Of a stretch of DNA of 64,000 nt, positions 14,518 through 24,045 are shown piece by piece (position 1 is the stretch's first letter; each line of letters starts with the position of its first letter). The translations under genes were made by a program, and so were the position numbers. This stretch comes from Flavobacterium flavigenum. GTDB taxonomy: Bacteria > Bacteroidota > Bacteroidia > Flavobacteriales > Flavobacteriaceae. The notes under the pieces were generated by a model that saw nothing but the letters and a program-made list of their open reading frames with translations, was not told where the DNA came from and made no database searches. Where the stretch lies: positions 2,976,001 to 3,040,000 of the forward strand of contig NZ_CP114285.2 in assembly GCF_027111255.2 (NCBI RefSeq). The letters run 5' to 3'.

Positions 14518-15182
14518 TGGCAAATCCAGTTCAGATATTATCTACTAAAATATTATCGCCTCTTCATAAGCAGGAATTGATGAAATATGGTATTGAAGTA
14601 ATCGAAGCTGATTTCATCAAAACCGAAAACAAACCTTTCGAATTAAAAGACCTCAACGAAAGTCTGATTTTTACCAGTCAAAATGCCGTTCACAGCATTT
14701 TGTCTCATCCAAAATCAGAACAGCTGAAAAAGAAAAACGTGTATTGCGTTGGACTTAAGACCAAAACCTTATTGACCGATAACGGGTTCAATGTTGTTGC
14801 GTATACAGGTTATGCTGCGGATTTAGCCGAAATCATTACTTTGATTTATGGAAGTGAAAGCTATACTTTTTTCAGCGGAAATCTTAGAAGAGATACTTTG
14901 CCTGAAGCTTTAAAAGAAAACGGAATTAAATTCAATGAAATTCAGGTTTACGACACAACATTACAGCCTCAGAAAATAAAAGGAAATCCCGAAGCGATTT
15001 TGTTTTTTAGCCCGTCCGGTGTTAAAAGTTATCTGAAAGACAATAAAATTCAAAAACAAATCTGTTTCTGCATTGGTGATACCACCGCAGATGCTTTAGC
15101 TAAAATCACCAAAAACATTATCATCGCAGATCAGCCTACAATTGAGGACGTGATTGAAGATGTAATTCACGAATATAAATAA
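14517..15182 (+). CDS. hemD: Uroporphyrinogen-III synthase
   Basis: A 221-residue two-lobe enzyme that closes hydroxymethylbilane to uroporphyrinogen III with inversion of ring D. The family is poorly conserved; visible marks are LIFTSQNAVHSIL (about 50-62), the Tyr of VYDTTLQP (about 144-151) and ILFFSPSGVKSYL followed by CFCIGDTTADAL. The one-base overlap with hemC and place before hemE make the call safe. Confidence 0.92.
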   Translation: MANPVQILSTKILSPLHKQELMKYGIEVIEADFIKTENKPFELKDLNESLIFTSQNAVHSILSHPKSEQLKKKNVYCVGLKTKTLLTDNGFNVVAYTGYAADLAEIITLIYGSESYTFFSGNLRRDTLPEALKENGIKFNEIQVYDTTLQPQKIKGNPEAILFFSPSGVKSYLKDNKIQKQICFCIGDTTADALAKITKNIIIADQPTIEDVIEDVIHEYK

Positions 15183-15183
15183 C

Positions 15184-15217
15184 AAACCTAACAGGTTTCA
15201 ATAAACCCGTTAGGTTT
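15184..15217. repeat. Hairpin between hemD and hemE
   Basis: AAACCTAACAGGTTT (15184-15198) and AAACCCGTTAGGTTT (15203-15217) form a 15-bp stem with one wobble and a short loop. There is no T-run after it, and hemE follows 14 bases later, so it may be an RNA-processing or attenuation element or a genus-specific repeat. Confidence 0.65.
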
Positions 15218-15231
15218 AAACATAAAAACTC

Positions 15232-16257
15232 ATGTTAAAAAACGACCTATTTTTAAAAGCTTTAAAAGGAGAAACAGTACAGCGTCCACCAGTATGGATG
15301 ATGCGTCAGGCAGGAAGATATTTACCTGAATTCAGAGCCCTGCGTGATAAATATGATTTCTTTACGCGATGTGAAACTCCGGAATTGGCTGCAGAAATTA
15401 CAGTTCAGCCTATTCGCAGAATTGCTCCGGATGCAGCTATTCTTTTTTCAGATATTTTGGTTGTTCCAAGAGCAATGGGAATTCACGTGGAATTAAAAGA
15501 CAATTTAGGTCCGATTATTCCGGATCCGATTCGCACCATGGAACAGGTAAATCAGGTTTTTGTTCCGGATGTAAACGAAACTTTAGGTTATGTTTTTGAC
15601 GCTGTGAAATTGACTAAAGAAATGCTGAACGATGAGGTTCCGTTAATTGGTTTTGCAGGTTCGCCATGGACCATTTTTTGCTATGCGGTTGAAGGAAAAG
15701 GTTCTAAAAGTTTTGATACTGCAAAAGGATTCTGTTTTTCAAACCCAATTGCAGCTCACACTTTATTACAAAAAATCACAGATACTACTATTTTATACTT
15801 AAAAGAAAAAGTAAAATCGGGGGTAAATGCCGTTCAGATTTTTGATTCATGGGGCGGAATGCTTTCTCCGGTTGATTATCAGGAATTCTCATGGAAATAC
15901 ATCAACCAAATCGTTGACGCTCTGGCTGAGGTTACTCCGGTAATTGTTTTCGGAAAAGGATGTTGGTTTGCATTGAATGAAATGGGTAAAAGTAAAGCTT
16001 CTGCACTTGGAGTTGACTGGACGTGTTCTGCAAGAAATGCACGTTATTTATCTGGTGGAAATGTTACTTTACAAGGAAATTTCGATCCTTCAAGATTACT
16101 TTCGCCAATTCCGACTATCAAGAAAATGGTTCACGAAATGATCGACGAATTCGGAAAAGACAAATATATTGTAAATTTAGGTCACGGAATTTTACCAAAT
16201 ATCCCCGTAGATCATGCTAAGGCATTTATTGATGCAGTTAAGGAATATGGACAATAA
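15232..16257 (+). CDS. hemE: Uroporphyrinogen decarboxylase
   Basis: A 341-residue enzyme that removes four carboxyl groups from uroporphyrinogen III to give coproporphyrinogen III. The substrate-binding signature [17 protein letters not shown] is at about 19-35, and the conserved Asp is in [10 protein letters not shown] (about 80-89). [11 protein letters not shown] and [11 protein letters not shown] are further family marks. No cofactor site, as expected. It is in line with hemC and hemD and is followed by a hairpin repeat. Confidence 0.97.
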   Translation: MLKNDLFLKALKGETVQRPPVWMMRQAGRYLPEFRALRDKYDFFTRCETPELAAEITVQPIRRIAPDAAILFSDILVVPRAMGIHVELKDNLGPIIPDPIRTMEQVNQVFVPDVNETLGYVFDAVKLTKEMLNDEVPLIGFAGSPWTIFCYAVEGKGSKSFDTAKGFCFSNPIAAHTLLQKITDTTILYLKEKVKSGVNAVQIFDSWGGMLSPVDYQEFSWKYINQIVDALAEVTPVIVFGKGCWFALNEMGKSKASALGVDWTCSARNARYLSGGNVTLQGNFDPSRLLSPIPTIKKMVHEMIDEFGKDKYIVNLGHGILPNIPVDHAKAFIDAVKEYGQ

Positions 16258-16269
16258 TATAGTTGAAAG

Positions 16270-16310
16270 TTTACGGTTGATAGTTGGTGGAAATAACTAT
16301 CAACCATAAA
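16270..16310. repeat. Hairpin repeat after hemE
   Basis: TTTACGGTTGATAGTT (16270-16285) pairs with AACTATCAACCATAAA (16295-16310), 15 of 16 bases, loop of 9. The word GTTG/CAAC is repeated around it. It has the same character as the elements at 7703 and 8331. Confidence 0.7.
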
Positions 16311-16333
16311 CCAACAACCATAAACTCATAAAA

Positions 16334-16717
16334 ATGCTCAACAAAGGCCTAAGAGACGAAGAAAAAATCAGGATTGATAACGTTCTCAAAACGTTACGAA
16401 CTCTTGTTTTTGTACCTCAGCCTTTAAGAAACACTCAAAAAGAAAATATTGAAAATCAACTAAAAGACTTTGGTTTAAACATTGAAACTTTAGTACAACA
16501 TTCTAATGAAGATCTTATAGATTTATTAGTGCGTTGTCATTTGGATTTTGATCATTTAGAACAGTTTGCCGATTTTCTTTTAGAATTATCTAAAACCGAA
16601 GAATATAACTTTCAGGAAAAAGCTTTGGCACTTTATCAATATATTCAACTGAAAAGCAACGTTTTTTCTTTTGGAATAAATACTAAGATTGCTTCGGCGA
16701 AAGCCAAAAAACAATAA
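16334..16717 (+). CDS. Uncharacterised protein within the haem operon
   Basis: A 127-residue, mostly helical, soluble protein; no signal peptide, membrane segment or metal motif. There is one Cys (LLVRCHLDFDHLEQF). I do not recognise the family. It ends two bases before the hemF start and lies after hemE, so it is certainly made with the haem enzymes. It could be a small accessory or chaperone of HemF or HemE, but the sequence gives no direct clue. Confidence 0.8.
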   Translation: MLNKGLRDEEKIRIDNVLKTLRTLVFVPQPLRNTQKENIENQLKDFGLNIETLVQHSNEDLIDLLVRCHLDFDHLEQFADFLLELSKTEEYNFQEKALALYQYIQLKSNVFSFGINTKIASAKAKKQ

Positions 16718-16719
16718 AA

Positions 16720-17622
16720 ATGAAAGACAAATTTTATGCCTACATACAAAATTTACAAGACCAGATCTGTGCAGGATTAGAAGCTGTTGACGGAACAACA
16801 AAATTCCGTGAAGACCTTTGGAAACGTCCAGAAGGTGGCGGCGGAAGAACACGTGTTATAGAAAATGGAGCCGTTTTCGAAAAAGGTGGCGTAAACATTT
16901 CGGCTGTTCATGGAAAACTTCCTGAAACCATGCAGAAGATGTTTGGCGTTGGTGAAGCTGATTTCTTTGCCTGTGGATTAAGTTTGGTGATTCATCCAAA
17001 AAGTCCAATGGTTCCGACAGTTCATGCCAACTGGCGCTATTTTGAAATGTACGATGAGTCTGGAAATGTAATCCAGCAATGGTTTGGAGGCGGACAGGAT
17101 TTAACGCCATATTATTTGTTTGAAGAAGATGCGAAACACTTTCATCAAACCTGCAAAACAGCCTGTGACAAACACAATCCGGAGTTTTATCCAAAATATA
17201 AAAAACAGTGTGATTCGTATTTTTGGAATGCGCACAGAAACGAAGCCCGAGGACTTGGCGGTTTATTCTTTGATTACTGCAAAGCAAATGATTCAATGTC
17301 AATGGAAAACTGGTACAATTTTGTAACCGAAGTCGGAAACAGTTTCCTTGAAGCTTATGTTCCAATTGTAGAAAGAAGAAAAAACCTTCCTTATACTCAG
17401 GAACAAAGAACGTGGCAGGAAATTCGCCGTGGACGCTATGTAGAGTTTAATCTGGTTCATGACAAAGGCACTTTATTCGGTTTAAAAACCAATGGAAGAA
17501 TAGAAAGTATCCTCATGAGTTTGCCTCCACACGTGCAATGGGTTTACGATCACCATCCGGAAGCTGGAAGCGAAGAAGAAAAACTGATAAAAGTACTCGA
17601 AAATCCTGTAGACTGGATTTAA
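16720..17622 (+). CDS. hemF: Oxygen-dependent coproporphyrinogen III oxidase
   Basis: A 300-residue enzyme that converts coproporphyrinogen III to protoporphyrinogen IX with O2. Family marks: GGGGRTRVIENGAVFEKGG (about 47-65), VPTVHANWRYFEM (about 98-110) with the conserved His, FGGGQDLTPYYLFEEDAKHFH and RGLGGLFFDY. The C-terminal RRGRYVEFNLVHDKGTLFGL is also typical. Together with HemJ and HemH it defines the protoporphyrin-dependent route and an aerobic habit. It is followed by a strong terminator shared with the gene on the other strand. Confidence 0.97.
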   Translation: MKDKFYAYIQNLQDQICAGLEAVDGTTKFREDLWKRPEGGGGRTRVIENGAVFEKGGVNISAVHGKLPETMQKMFGVGEADFFACGLSLVIHPKSPMVPTVHANWRYFEMYDESGNVIQQWFGGGQDLTPYYLFEEDAKHFHQTCKTACDKHNPEFYPKYKKQCDSYFWNAHRNEARGLGGLFFDYCKANDSMSMENWYNFVTEVGNSFLEAYVPIVERRKNLPYTQEQRTWQEIRRGRYVEFNLVHDKGTLFGLKTNGRIESILMSLPPHVQWVYDHHPEAGSEEEKLIKVLENPVDWI

Positions 17623-17640
17623 CTTTAGAAGAAAATATAA

Positions 17641-17674
17641 AAAAAGCCCTAAAACATCAATTTTAGGGCTTTTT
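17641..17674. terminator. Bidirectional terminator between hemF and the gene at 17686
   Basis: AAAAAGCCCTAAAA, a 6-base loop, and the exact complement TTTTAGGGCTTTTT make a 14-bp stem with A- and T-runs on both sides, so it works in both directions. Confidence 0.9.
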
Positions 17675-17685
17675 CTCTTTTTAGA

Positions 17686-19455
17686 TTATTTAGTACTTAA
17701 TTCTTCAATCATATCCAAAGTCTGCAAAATGATGTTTTTATCTCCGTTGGATGAATTTAGTTTTAACTCAAATTTCAGCTTGTTATCTAGCAGTTTTTTA
17801 CCGGAATACAACGTAACATCTGTAAACTGCTGTGCTAGTCTGTTCAGGCTTTTTATATCAGAGGGTTTTGCTTCGCCTGAATTAGAATAGGCTGTTACTA
17901 ATTTATCCATGCTCACTTGGGCAGCAAAATAGTTTTGTTTCAGCTCTTTTTTAACTTCTTTTGAAAACGAATTGTCTTTCGGAAAAATATGATCAATGCT
18001 GTTTCCAATAATCACCACATCTTTCTCTTTAAAAATGAACAAATTACCAAACTCCTGAGTTCCTTTTATTTCATAGTAATTTCCTTTTTGAGTCAATCCT
18101 TTTTTACGAACGCCTAATTGAATTAGTTTATCCCCAAAAGTCGGGTGTGTTGAAGTAAAAATTACTGAAAATAACGGCACAGTTTTTTTAACCGTTTTTA
18201 CCACTTCTTTAGACTCAAAATTCTCATCGTACTCATACGTTTTTGTGGTAACTTCTCTTTCTGCCATATCATAAAGAAACATGCTTAAATCTCCGTCGAA
18301 AAGCGTTGCTGTAGCTTTTTCATCAATAATGGTCGAAATAAGATCGGTAGCCACGCCAATATCTTCTTTTAGAATATAAGGATTGTTAAAAACCTCAGCA
18401 GTCAAAGTCGGAAAACTATTCAGCATTTCCTTCGTATTAAAATGATACGTCAGATAACCGAGTGGCTTTTGGGCAGGAAAATAATTAAAAATGTTTTTAT
18501 TGGCTTTCCTGTTGCTAATTTTGCTTACTAAATCGGCAATTGGTTTGGAGTATTCGACAATTTCTTCAATTCGTGCATTATCATTATCAAAATAAAAATC
18601 GACATTGATACCTTTTACAAAATTTCCCCAGTTTTTCTGACTCGGAAAAAATTTATTATACGTTGTAAATTGTGCCAAAGCCATATACGCCGAATTAAAA
18701 CCACTCAATGCTGCCCCATAATCAACCCAGCATGAAATGTCGGCGGTTTCATGCACTTTATCTGAAGTCGGGACAGTAAAACCATTTTCAAAAAGCAATT
18801 TTATGAATCTGTTTTGACTGATGGCCTGAATGCTGTCAAAAGCAGTCTGTTCTTTTTGGTAATTGCCATAATAATTATCTGAGTAATCTGTATAAGTTGT
18901 GTCTATAGAAGATTCAACCGGTACATCAATAACAATATCTGTAGCTTCTACCGCTACTGAATCTACAACAGGTGGAGGTGGTATAGTATAATCATTATAA
19001 GAATATTTTTTAGTCAATCCAAAAATGACCAAATGGCTGTCATTCCAGGCCATAGTCGTTTTTTTATCGCTGGAATTATATACAGAATACTGCCCAAAAT
19101 CTTCAATTAAAGGTTTTGCAACAGAATCACTTTCCTGATCTTTCTTAACTAAGAAATTTTTAATATCGTTTCTGTTTTTAATTGGAATTGTAATTTGATA
19201 ATACGGAATGCTATCCGAATAATTCCCATGGGCGGTTATTTTCTGATCTAATTTTATAAGGTCTGCATATTGATTGACATCCAGCTTCATTTTGCCATTT
19301 TTCAATAGTGAATGATTTAAGACCTCAGCAACACTTACTTTTTTAGAAAGCTGACTTCCGTTAAACTGAATAAAATAATCCTGCTTTTTCGAAAGAGTCT
19401 GACTCTGGGTTAAACCATACGTGAATAAAATGAATAAGATAAAAAACTGTTTCAT
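17686..19455 (-). CDS. Secreted protein of unknown function, 589 residues
   Basis: An exported protein with a signal peptide (MKQFFILFILFTYGLTQSQT). No enzyme motif is seen. A proline-valine and Asp/Tyr-rich stretch at about 158-205 may be a linker between two halves. The pattern of long beta/alpha segments and the KLDVNQYADLIKLDQ start recall large Bacteroidota proteins of the DUF4836 kind, but I cannot confirm it. The lipoprotein gene at 19471 lies 15 bases upstream on the same strand, so the two form an operon and probably act together in the periplasm or outer membrane. Confidence 0.75.
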   Translation of the reverse strand: MKQFFILFILFTYGLTQSQTLSKKQDYFIQFNGSQLSKKVSVAEVLNHSLLKNGKMKLDVNQYADLIKLDQKITAHGNYSDSIPYYQITIPIKNRNDIKNFLVKKDQESDSVAKPLIEDFGQYSVYNSSDKKTTMAWNDSHLVIFGLTKKYSYNDYTIPPPPVVDSVAVEATDIVIDVPVESSIDTTYTDYSDNYYGNYQKEQTAFDSIQAISQNRFIKLLFENGFTVPTSDKVHETADISCWVDYGAALSGFNSAYMALAQFTTYNKFFPSQKNWGNFVKGINVDFYFDNDNARIEEIVEYSKPIADLVSKISNRKANKNIFNYFPAQKPLGYLTYHFNTKEMLNSFPTLTAEVFNNPYILKEDIGVATDLISTIIDEKATATLFDGDLSMFLYDMAEREVTTKTYEYDENFESKEVVKTVKKTVPLFSVIFTSTHPTFGDKLIQLGVRKKGLTQKGNYYEIKGTQEFGNLFIFKEKDVVIIGNSIDHIFPKDNSFSKEVKKELKQNYFAAQVSMDKLVTAYSNSGEAKPSDIKSLNRLAQQFTDVTLYSGKKLLDNKLKFELKLNSSNGDKNIILQTLDMIEELSTK

Positions 19456-19470
19456 GTGTAAGTATAATGA

Positions 19471-20103
19471 TTATTGAGTTAATTGAATTGTATTGTTCAT
19501 GAGTGATGATTTTTTAAGGACACTGTACATGCTTTGTTTTAAAAAAACCGTTTTCTTGTTTTTAGACATTTTGCTGTTCGCATTGGATGCCGATAGGATA
19601 TCACGGTCGAAAGTGTAAATAGATATAATGCTGGCTTTTTCCAGATCTTCCTTTTTCTTTTCGTCTTTAATGAGTTTTTCAGGAATAGGATAGGAAGCCA
19701 TTCTTTCAAAACTCTTCGAATCTGCTGTAAAATGGATTTGATTCTTTTGCTTGTTCAAAGTATTTATAACTTCGTTCAGTGCTTTCGTATTTTTATAATC
19801 TAATTTGATGATAAAAACATATTTGTCAAAATCGGTTTTGGTTGAAACATTTGAAATCCCTTCAATTTTTGATACTTTAGTTTTAAATTCATCCAGTTTC
19901 TGACTGATCTCCTGTTCATTTGGGATTTTCACGCCATCCACTTCTTCCAGCCAGATAGCTGATTTAGTTTTTAACCATGATTGGGAAAAGTCAACCATCA
20001 GTGTGTATTCGCCACTTTGATCGTCGTGGTGCTTAATTCTTTCTGTTATTTCAAAACAGCTTGTTAAAAGCAGGCAGCAGCATAATGCAAATATTTTCTT
20101 CAT
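19471..20103 (-). CDS. Lipoprotein of unknown function, 210 residues
   Basis: A lipoprotein signal is clear: MKKIFALCCCLLLTSC with the lipid-bearing Cys16 (LTSC). The mature part is predicted to be alpha/beta, with a Lys/Glu-rich segment and a conserved-looking FDKYVFIIKLDYKNTKALNEV. The C-terminus (about 165-205) contains many Lys and Ser. I do not recognise the family. It precedes the 589-residue protein by 15 bases. The pair stands between hemF and hemB on the opposite strand and breaks the run of haem genes, without an evident link to haem. Confidence 0.75.
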   Translation of the reverse strand: MKKIFALCCCLLLTSCFEITERIKHHDDQSGEYTLMVDFSQSWLKTKSAIWLEEVDGVKIPNEQEISQKLDEFKTKVSKIEGISNVSTKTDFDKYVFIIKLDYKNTKALNEVINTLNKQKNQIHFTADSKSFERMASYPIPEKLIKDEKKKEDLEKASIISIYTFDRDILSASNANSKMSKNKKTVFLKQSMYSVLKKSSLMNNTIQLTQ

Positions 20104-20327
20104 GTGGGAAATTTAAATTTGAAACACATTCCATAAGAAGATTCTTAATTGAAATTTTTATGAGCGGTACGAATTTAGATAATATTAACGAATTCTCATT
20201 CATCCTGAACTCTTTATTTGGACGTTTTTTATTTAACTTTGCGACACTTATTTTAATTTCATTTTTAAAATGGATATGAACTGTTTATAGACAAATATTC
20301 CGTTTTAGATTTTATAAAAAACACTCT

Positions 20328-21320
20328 ATGTTCCCATTACAAAGAAACCGCCGTTTAAGAACCAATGAATCTATTCGCTCTTTAGTTCGTGAAACTAGTT
20401 TAAGTCCACAGGATTTTATGCTTCCGATGTTTGTTGCCGAAGGAAAAGATGTAAAAGTTGCAATTCCGTCGATGCCCGGAATTTACCGCCATTCATTGGA
20501 TAACACTATTAAAGAAGTAAAAGAAGCCTGGAATCTGGGAATCAAAGCAGTTAATATTTATGTAAAAGTAAGTGAAAACCTTAAAGACAATAAAGGTGTT
20601 GAAGCCTGGAACAAAGACGGTTTAATGCAACAGACTATTCGTGCCATTAAAGATGCAGTTCCTGAAATGATTGTGATGCCGGATGTAGCTTTAGATCCTT
20701 ATTCAATTTATGGTCATGACGGTATCATAGAAAACGGCCAATTGATTAATGATGCAACGGTTGATGCTTTGACAAGAATGAGTTTGAGCCATGCCGAAGC
20801 CGGAGCCGATTTTGTAGCACCAAGCGACATGATGGACGGAAGGGTTTTGGCTATCAGGAAAGCCCTTGAAGAAAATGGACATCACAATGTTGGGATTATG
20901 AGTTACAGTGCTAAATATGCTTCTGCATTTTACGGACCATTCCGTGATGCGTTGGATTCTGCACCAGTAGATTCTCAAAATATCCCAAAAGACAAGAAGA
21001 CTTATCAGATGGATTATGCTAACCGAATTGAGGGAATTCGTGAAGCATTATTAGATGTTGAAGAAGGTGCAGATATTGTAATGGTAAAACCTGGAATGGC
21101 ATATTTGGACATCGTTCGTGAGGTAAAAAATGCTGTTCATGTACCGGTTGCAGTTTATCAGGTATCTGGTGAGTACGCTATGGTAAAGGCCGCAGCTGAC
21201 AAAGGGTGGCTGGATCATGACAAAATTATGATAGAGCAACTTTATTGCATTAAGCGTGCAGGAGCTAGTATTATCTCTACTTATTTTGCAAAAGAAGCTG
21301 CTTTAATTTTAAACAAATAA
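20328..21320 (+). CDS. hemB: Delta-aminolevulinic acid dehydratase, cysteine-free metal site
   Basis: A 330-residue enzyme that joins two 5-aminolevulinate to porphobilinogen. Both active-site lysines are visible, in MSYSAKYASAFYGPFRD and in VMVKPGMAYLD. The loop that holds three zinc-binding cysteines in E. coli-type enzymes reads VALDPYSIYGHDG here, with Asp and no Cys, so the enzyme should depend on Mg2+ (or K+), not catalytic Zn2+. A TAACTTTG -7 box occurs at 20234-20241. The cytochrome gene follows 2 bases after the stop. Confidence 0.96.
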   Translation: MFPLQRNRRLRTNESIRSLVRETSLSPQDFMLPMFVAEGKDVKVAIPSMPGIYRHSLDNTIKEVKEAWNLGIKAVNIYVKVSENLKDNKGVEAWNKDGLMQQTIRAIKDAVPEMIVMPDVALDPYSIYGHDGIIENGQLINDATVDALTRMSLSHAEAGADFVAPSDMMDGRVLAIRKALEENGHHNVGIMSYSAKYASAFYGPFRDALDSAPVDSQNIPKDKKTYQMDYANRIEGIREALLDVEEGADIVMVKPGMAYLDIVREVKNAVHVPVAVYQVSGEYAMVKAAADKGWLDHDKIMIEQLYCIKRAGASIISTYFAKEAALILNK

Positions 21321-21322
21321 AA

Positions 21323-21733
21323 ATGAAAAAACTATTATTTCTAGCCGCATTTTTAGCTTTTGCATCATGTAAAAAAGAGAGTCAGGAACCGTTTGGAAAA
21401 TCAACAGAAAACAAAACAGAAGCTTATTCTGAAGGCGAATCGGCAGAAATCAAAACTCCTGAAAATTTAGGTAAAGAGATTTTTGAAGGAAAAGGAAATT
21501 GCACCTCCTGCCATCAGCCAGACCAAAAAGTAATTGGTCCAAGTATCAAGGAAATCGCCAAAATCTACAAAGACAAAAAAGGCGACATTGTTACTTTTTT
21601 GAAAGGAAACGGAGAACCTATTGTCGATCCGGATCAGTTTGCTGTCATGAAAACCAATTTTCCGGTAACGCAGGCTATGTCTGATGAAGAATTAAAAGCT
21701 ATCGAAACCTACATTTATAGTCACTTGAAATAG
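21323..21733 (+). CDS. Lipoprotein c-type cytochrome
   Basis: A 136-residue protein with a lipoprotein signal (FASC, lipid on Cys16) and an acidic linker, then a single class I cytochrome c domain. The haem site is CTSCH at about 60-64, and the likely axial Met is in FAVMKTNFPV (about 108). It would carry electrons on the periplasmic face of a membrane. The 2-base gap after hemB shows that it is cotranscribed with a haem enzyme. A bidirectional terminator follows. Confidence 0.93.
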   Translation: MKKLLFLAAFLAFASCKKESQEPFGKSTENKTEAYSEGESAEIKTPENLGKEIFEGKGNCTSCHQPDQKVIGPSIKEIAKIYKDKKGDIVTFLKGNGEPIVDPDQFAVMKTNFPVTQAMSDEELKAIETYIYSHLK

Positions 21734-21742
21734 ATATAAAAC

Positions 21743-21774
21743 AAAAACGGCACTAAATCTTTAGCGCCGTTTTT
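21743..21774. terminator. Bidirectional terminator between the cytochrome and M13 peptidase genes
   Basis: AAAAACGGCACTAAA and TTTAGCGCCGTTTTT make a stem with one mismatch and A/T-runs on both sides, so it serves both convergent genes. Confidence 0.85.
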
Positions 21775-21790
21775 CATTCTATTTGTTTTC

Positions 21791-23851
21791 TTACCAGATT
21801 TTAACTCTTTTTTCTGGCTCAACATACATTTTATCTCCTTTTTTGATATCGAAAGCATCATAAAAAGCATCAACGTTTTGAATTGGAACAACAGCTCTGT
21901 ACATTCCCGGAGAATGTGGATCCGTTTTTACCTGACTTTTGAGGGCTTCGTCTCTTGATTTTGTTCTCCATACCGTTGCCCATGAAATAAAGAAACGCTG
22001 TTCTGGTGTAAAACCATCAATTAATCCAGGATTTCCATTGGCTTTCAAATACAATTGTAAACCGTCGTAAGCAGCATTGATTCCACCTAAATCCCCAATA
22101 TTTTCACCTAAAGTAAATTTTCCATCAACATGAATTCCTGGCAGAGGTTCTAATGCACTGTATTGATCTGCCAGTGCACCGCCAAGCGCAGTAAATTGTT
22201 TTAAATCATCTGCAGTCCACCAGTCAACAAGATTACCATCTGCATTGAAACGGGCACCTGAATCATCAAAACCATGTGAGATTTCATGACCTATTACAGC
22301 ACCTATTCCACCATAATTTACAGCTTCATCAGCCTGATAATTATAAAATGGCGGCTGTAGAATAGCGGCAGGAAATACAATTTCGTTATATGATGGATTA
22401 AAATAAGCATTTACAGTCTGAGGAGACATTCCCCACTCTGACTTATCAACCGGTTTACCTAATTTATCTAAGTTTTCAGCATAAGCCCATTTCGCCAAAT
22501 TTTTCATGTTGTCAAAATAAGTTCCGCCTTCAGAAACGTTTTTAAGTTCTAGTTTTGAATAGTCTTTCCATTTATCAGGATATCCAATTTTAATAGTCAG
22601 CTTTTTAAGCTTTTCAATTGCTTTTGCTTTTGTAGCTTCAGACATCCATGGCAGTGCATTGATTCTGTTTTCATAAGCAAGCATCACATTCGCAATCATG
22701 TTTTTAGCTTTTTCTTTCGCTTCAGCAGGGAACAATTTCTCCACGTACAGTTTACCTAAAGCTTCTCCGGTTGCACCATTGATTACCTGCAAAGCTACTT
22801 CCTCACGTGGTCGCTGTTTTAAAGCACCTGTTAACGTTTTTCCGTAGAAATCAAAATTGGCACTTTCTATTTCTGTACTCAATGTTGAAGCTGCTCTGTT
22901 TAATGCAGACCATTTTAAATATTCTTTCCAGGCCTCTACTTTCTTTTCAGTAAAAGTTTTTTCTAACGCAATCATGTAACGTGGCTGCGCTACATTAACT
23001 GTATCTAATTTTGCCATACCCACTCCGGCAAAGTATTTATCCCACTGAATTGAAGGTGTATCCTTTTTTAAATCGGCAACTGCTGTTGGGTTGTATTGTT
23101 TTCTACGGTCTCTTCTTTCAACTCTGTCTAATCTTGGCGCTGACATTTCAATTTCTAAAGCCAGTATTTGTTTGGCACTTTCTTTGGCTTTAGCCGGAGA
23201 TTCACCAATAAACTGAAGCATTCTGGCAACGTGAACTTCATATTTCTCACGTTTTTCTTTTGAATCTTTATCATCAGAATTATAATAATCTTTATCAGAC
23301 AATCCTAAAGTTCCCGGAGTTAGAGAAACAGTATTTTTATTACTGTTTTTTGCGTCAGCTCCAACATACACTGCAAAAAAACCTGCTCCGCCCTGTGACT
23401 GCATTTCAATCAGATAATTTTGTAAATCGGCTACATTTTTTATAGCGTCAATTTTCTTCAAATAAGGTTTAAGTGGCGTAATGCCTCTTTTGTTTCTTCC
23501 AACAGTGTCCAAAATCGTATTAAATAAAGCGATGGCTTTACCCTGATCTGTGTTTGATTTGTACTTCGGATCTTTCGAAGCTTCTTTTAAAATTGCTAAC
23601 GAATTGTCATCCGTTTTCTGACGCAATTCATTAAAGCTTCCCCAGGCATTTCGATCACTCGGAATTTCGGTTTTATCCAGCCAGGTTCCATTTACATATT
23701 GAAAGAAATCCTGTTTTGGGCTAATCTCCTTTTTCATATAAGAAGTATTAATCCCGGGTTCCTTTGGTGTTGTGTTTTGAGCTTCTGCTGTTGCAAATGA
23801 AAGCATTGCAGAAAAAGCATAAAACATTGGTGTAGTAAGCACTTTTTTCAT
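21791..23851 (-). CDS. M13-family metallopeptidase (PepO/neprilysin type)
   Basis: A 686-residue exported zinc peptidase. The signal peptide ends near AEAQN (about 21-25). The N-terminal M13 domain begins with DFFQYVNGTWLDKTEIPSD. The zinc site is HEISH, with His522, Glu523 and His526, and the third ligand is the Glu of ENIGDLGG downstream. FNPSYNEIVFPAAIL and the C-terminal CxxW-like end VKIW are family marks. It should cut small peptides in the periplasm. A TATGTTTG -7 box lies on the minus strand at 23878-23885. Neighbours are not related in function. Confidence 0.95.
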   Translation of the reverse strand: MKKVLTTPMFYAFSAMLSFATAEAQNTTPKEPGINTSYMKKEISPKQDFFQYVNGTWLDKTEIPSDRNAWGSFNELRQKTDDNSLAILKEASKDPKYKSNTDQGKAIALFNTILDTVGRNKRGITPLKPYLKKIDAIKNVADLQNYLIEMQSQGGAGFFAVYVGADAKNSNKNTVSLTPGTLGLSDKDYYNSDDKDSKEKREKYEVHVARMLQFIGESPAKAKESAKQILALEIEMSAPRLDRVERRDRRKQYNPTAVADLKKDTPSIQWDKYFAGVGMAKLDTVNVAQPRYMIALEKTFTEKKVEAWKEYLKWSALNRAASTLSTEIESANFDFYGKTLTGALKQRPREEVALQVINGATGEALGKLYVEKLFPAEAKEKAKNMIANVMLAYENRINALPWMSEATKAKAIEKLKKLTIKIGYPDKWKDYSKLELKNVSEGGTYFDNMKNLAKWAYAENLDKLGKPVDKSEWGMSPQTVNAYFNPSYNEIVFPAAILQPPFYNYQADEAVNYGGIGAVIGHEISHGFDDSGARFNADGNLVDWWTADDLKQFTALGGALADQYSALEPLPGIHVDGKFTLGENIGDLGGINAAYDGLQLYLKANGNPGLIDGFTPEQRFFISWATVWRTKSRDEALKSQVKTDPHSPGMYRAVVPIQNVDAFYDAFDIKKGDKMYVEPEKRVKIW

Positions 23852-24045
23852 TTATATTTAACTTTTTAGAGTTTCTGCAAACATATTGCTAATATCCGAA
23901 TCCCTATGTTAAAAATTCAGCTAATAATTTATTAAAGATTGTTTTTCAATTAATTTACTCACCTATAGTTGAATTCAGTGTTAAAAAAATGCATAACGAA
24001 ACATTTTAAAAAGCCCTTTTTGTATTTTTGCGCCAAATTATTTTT

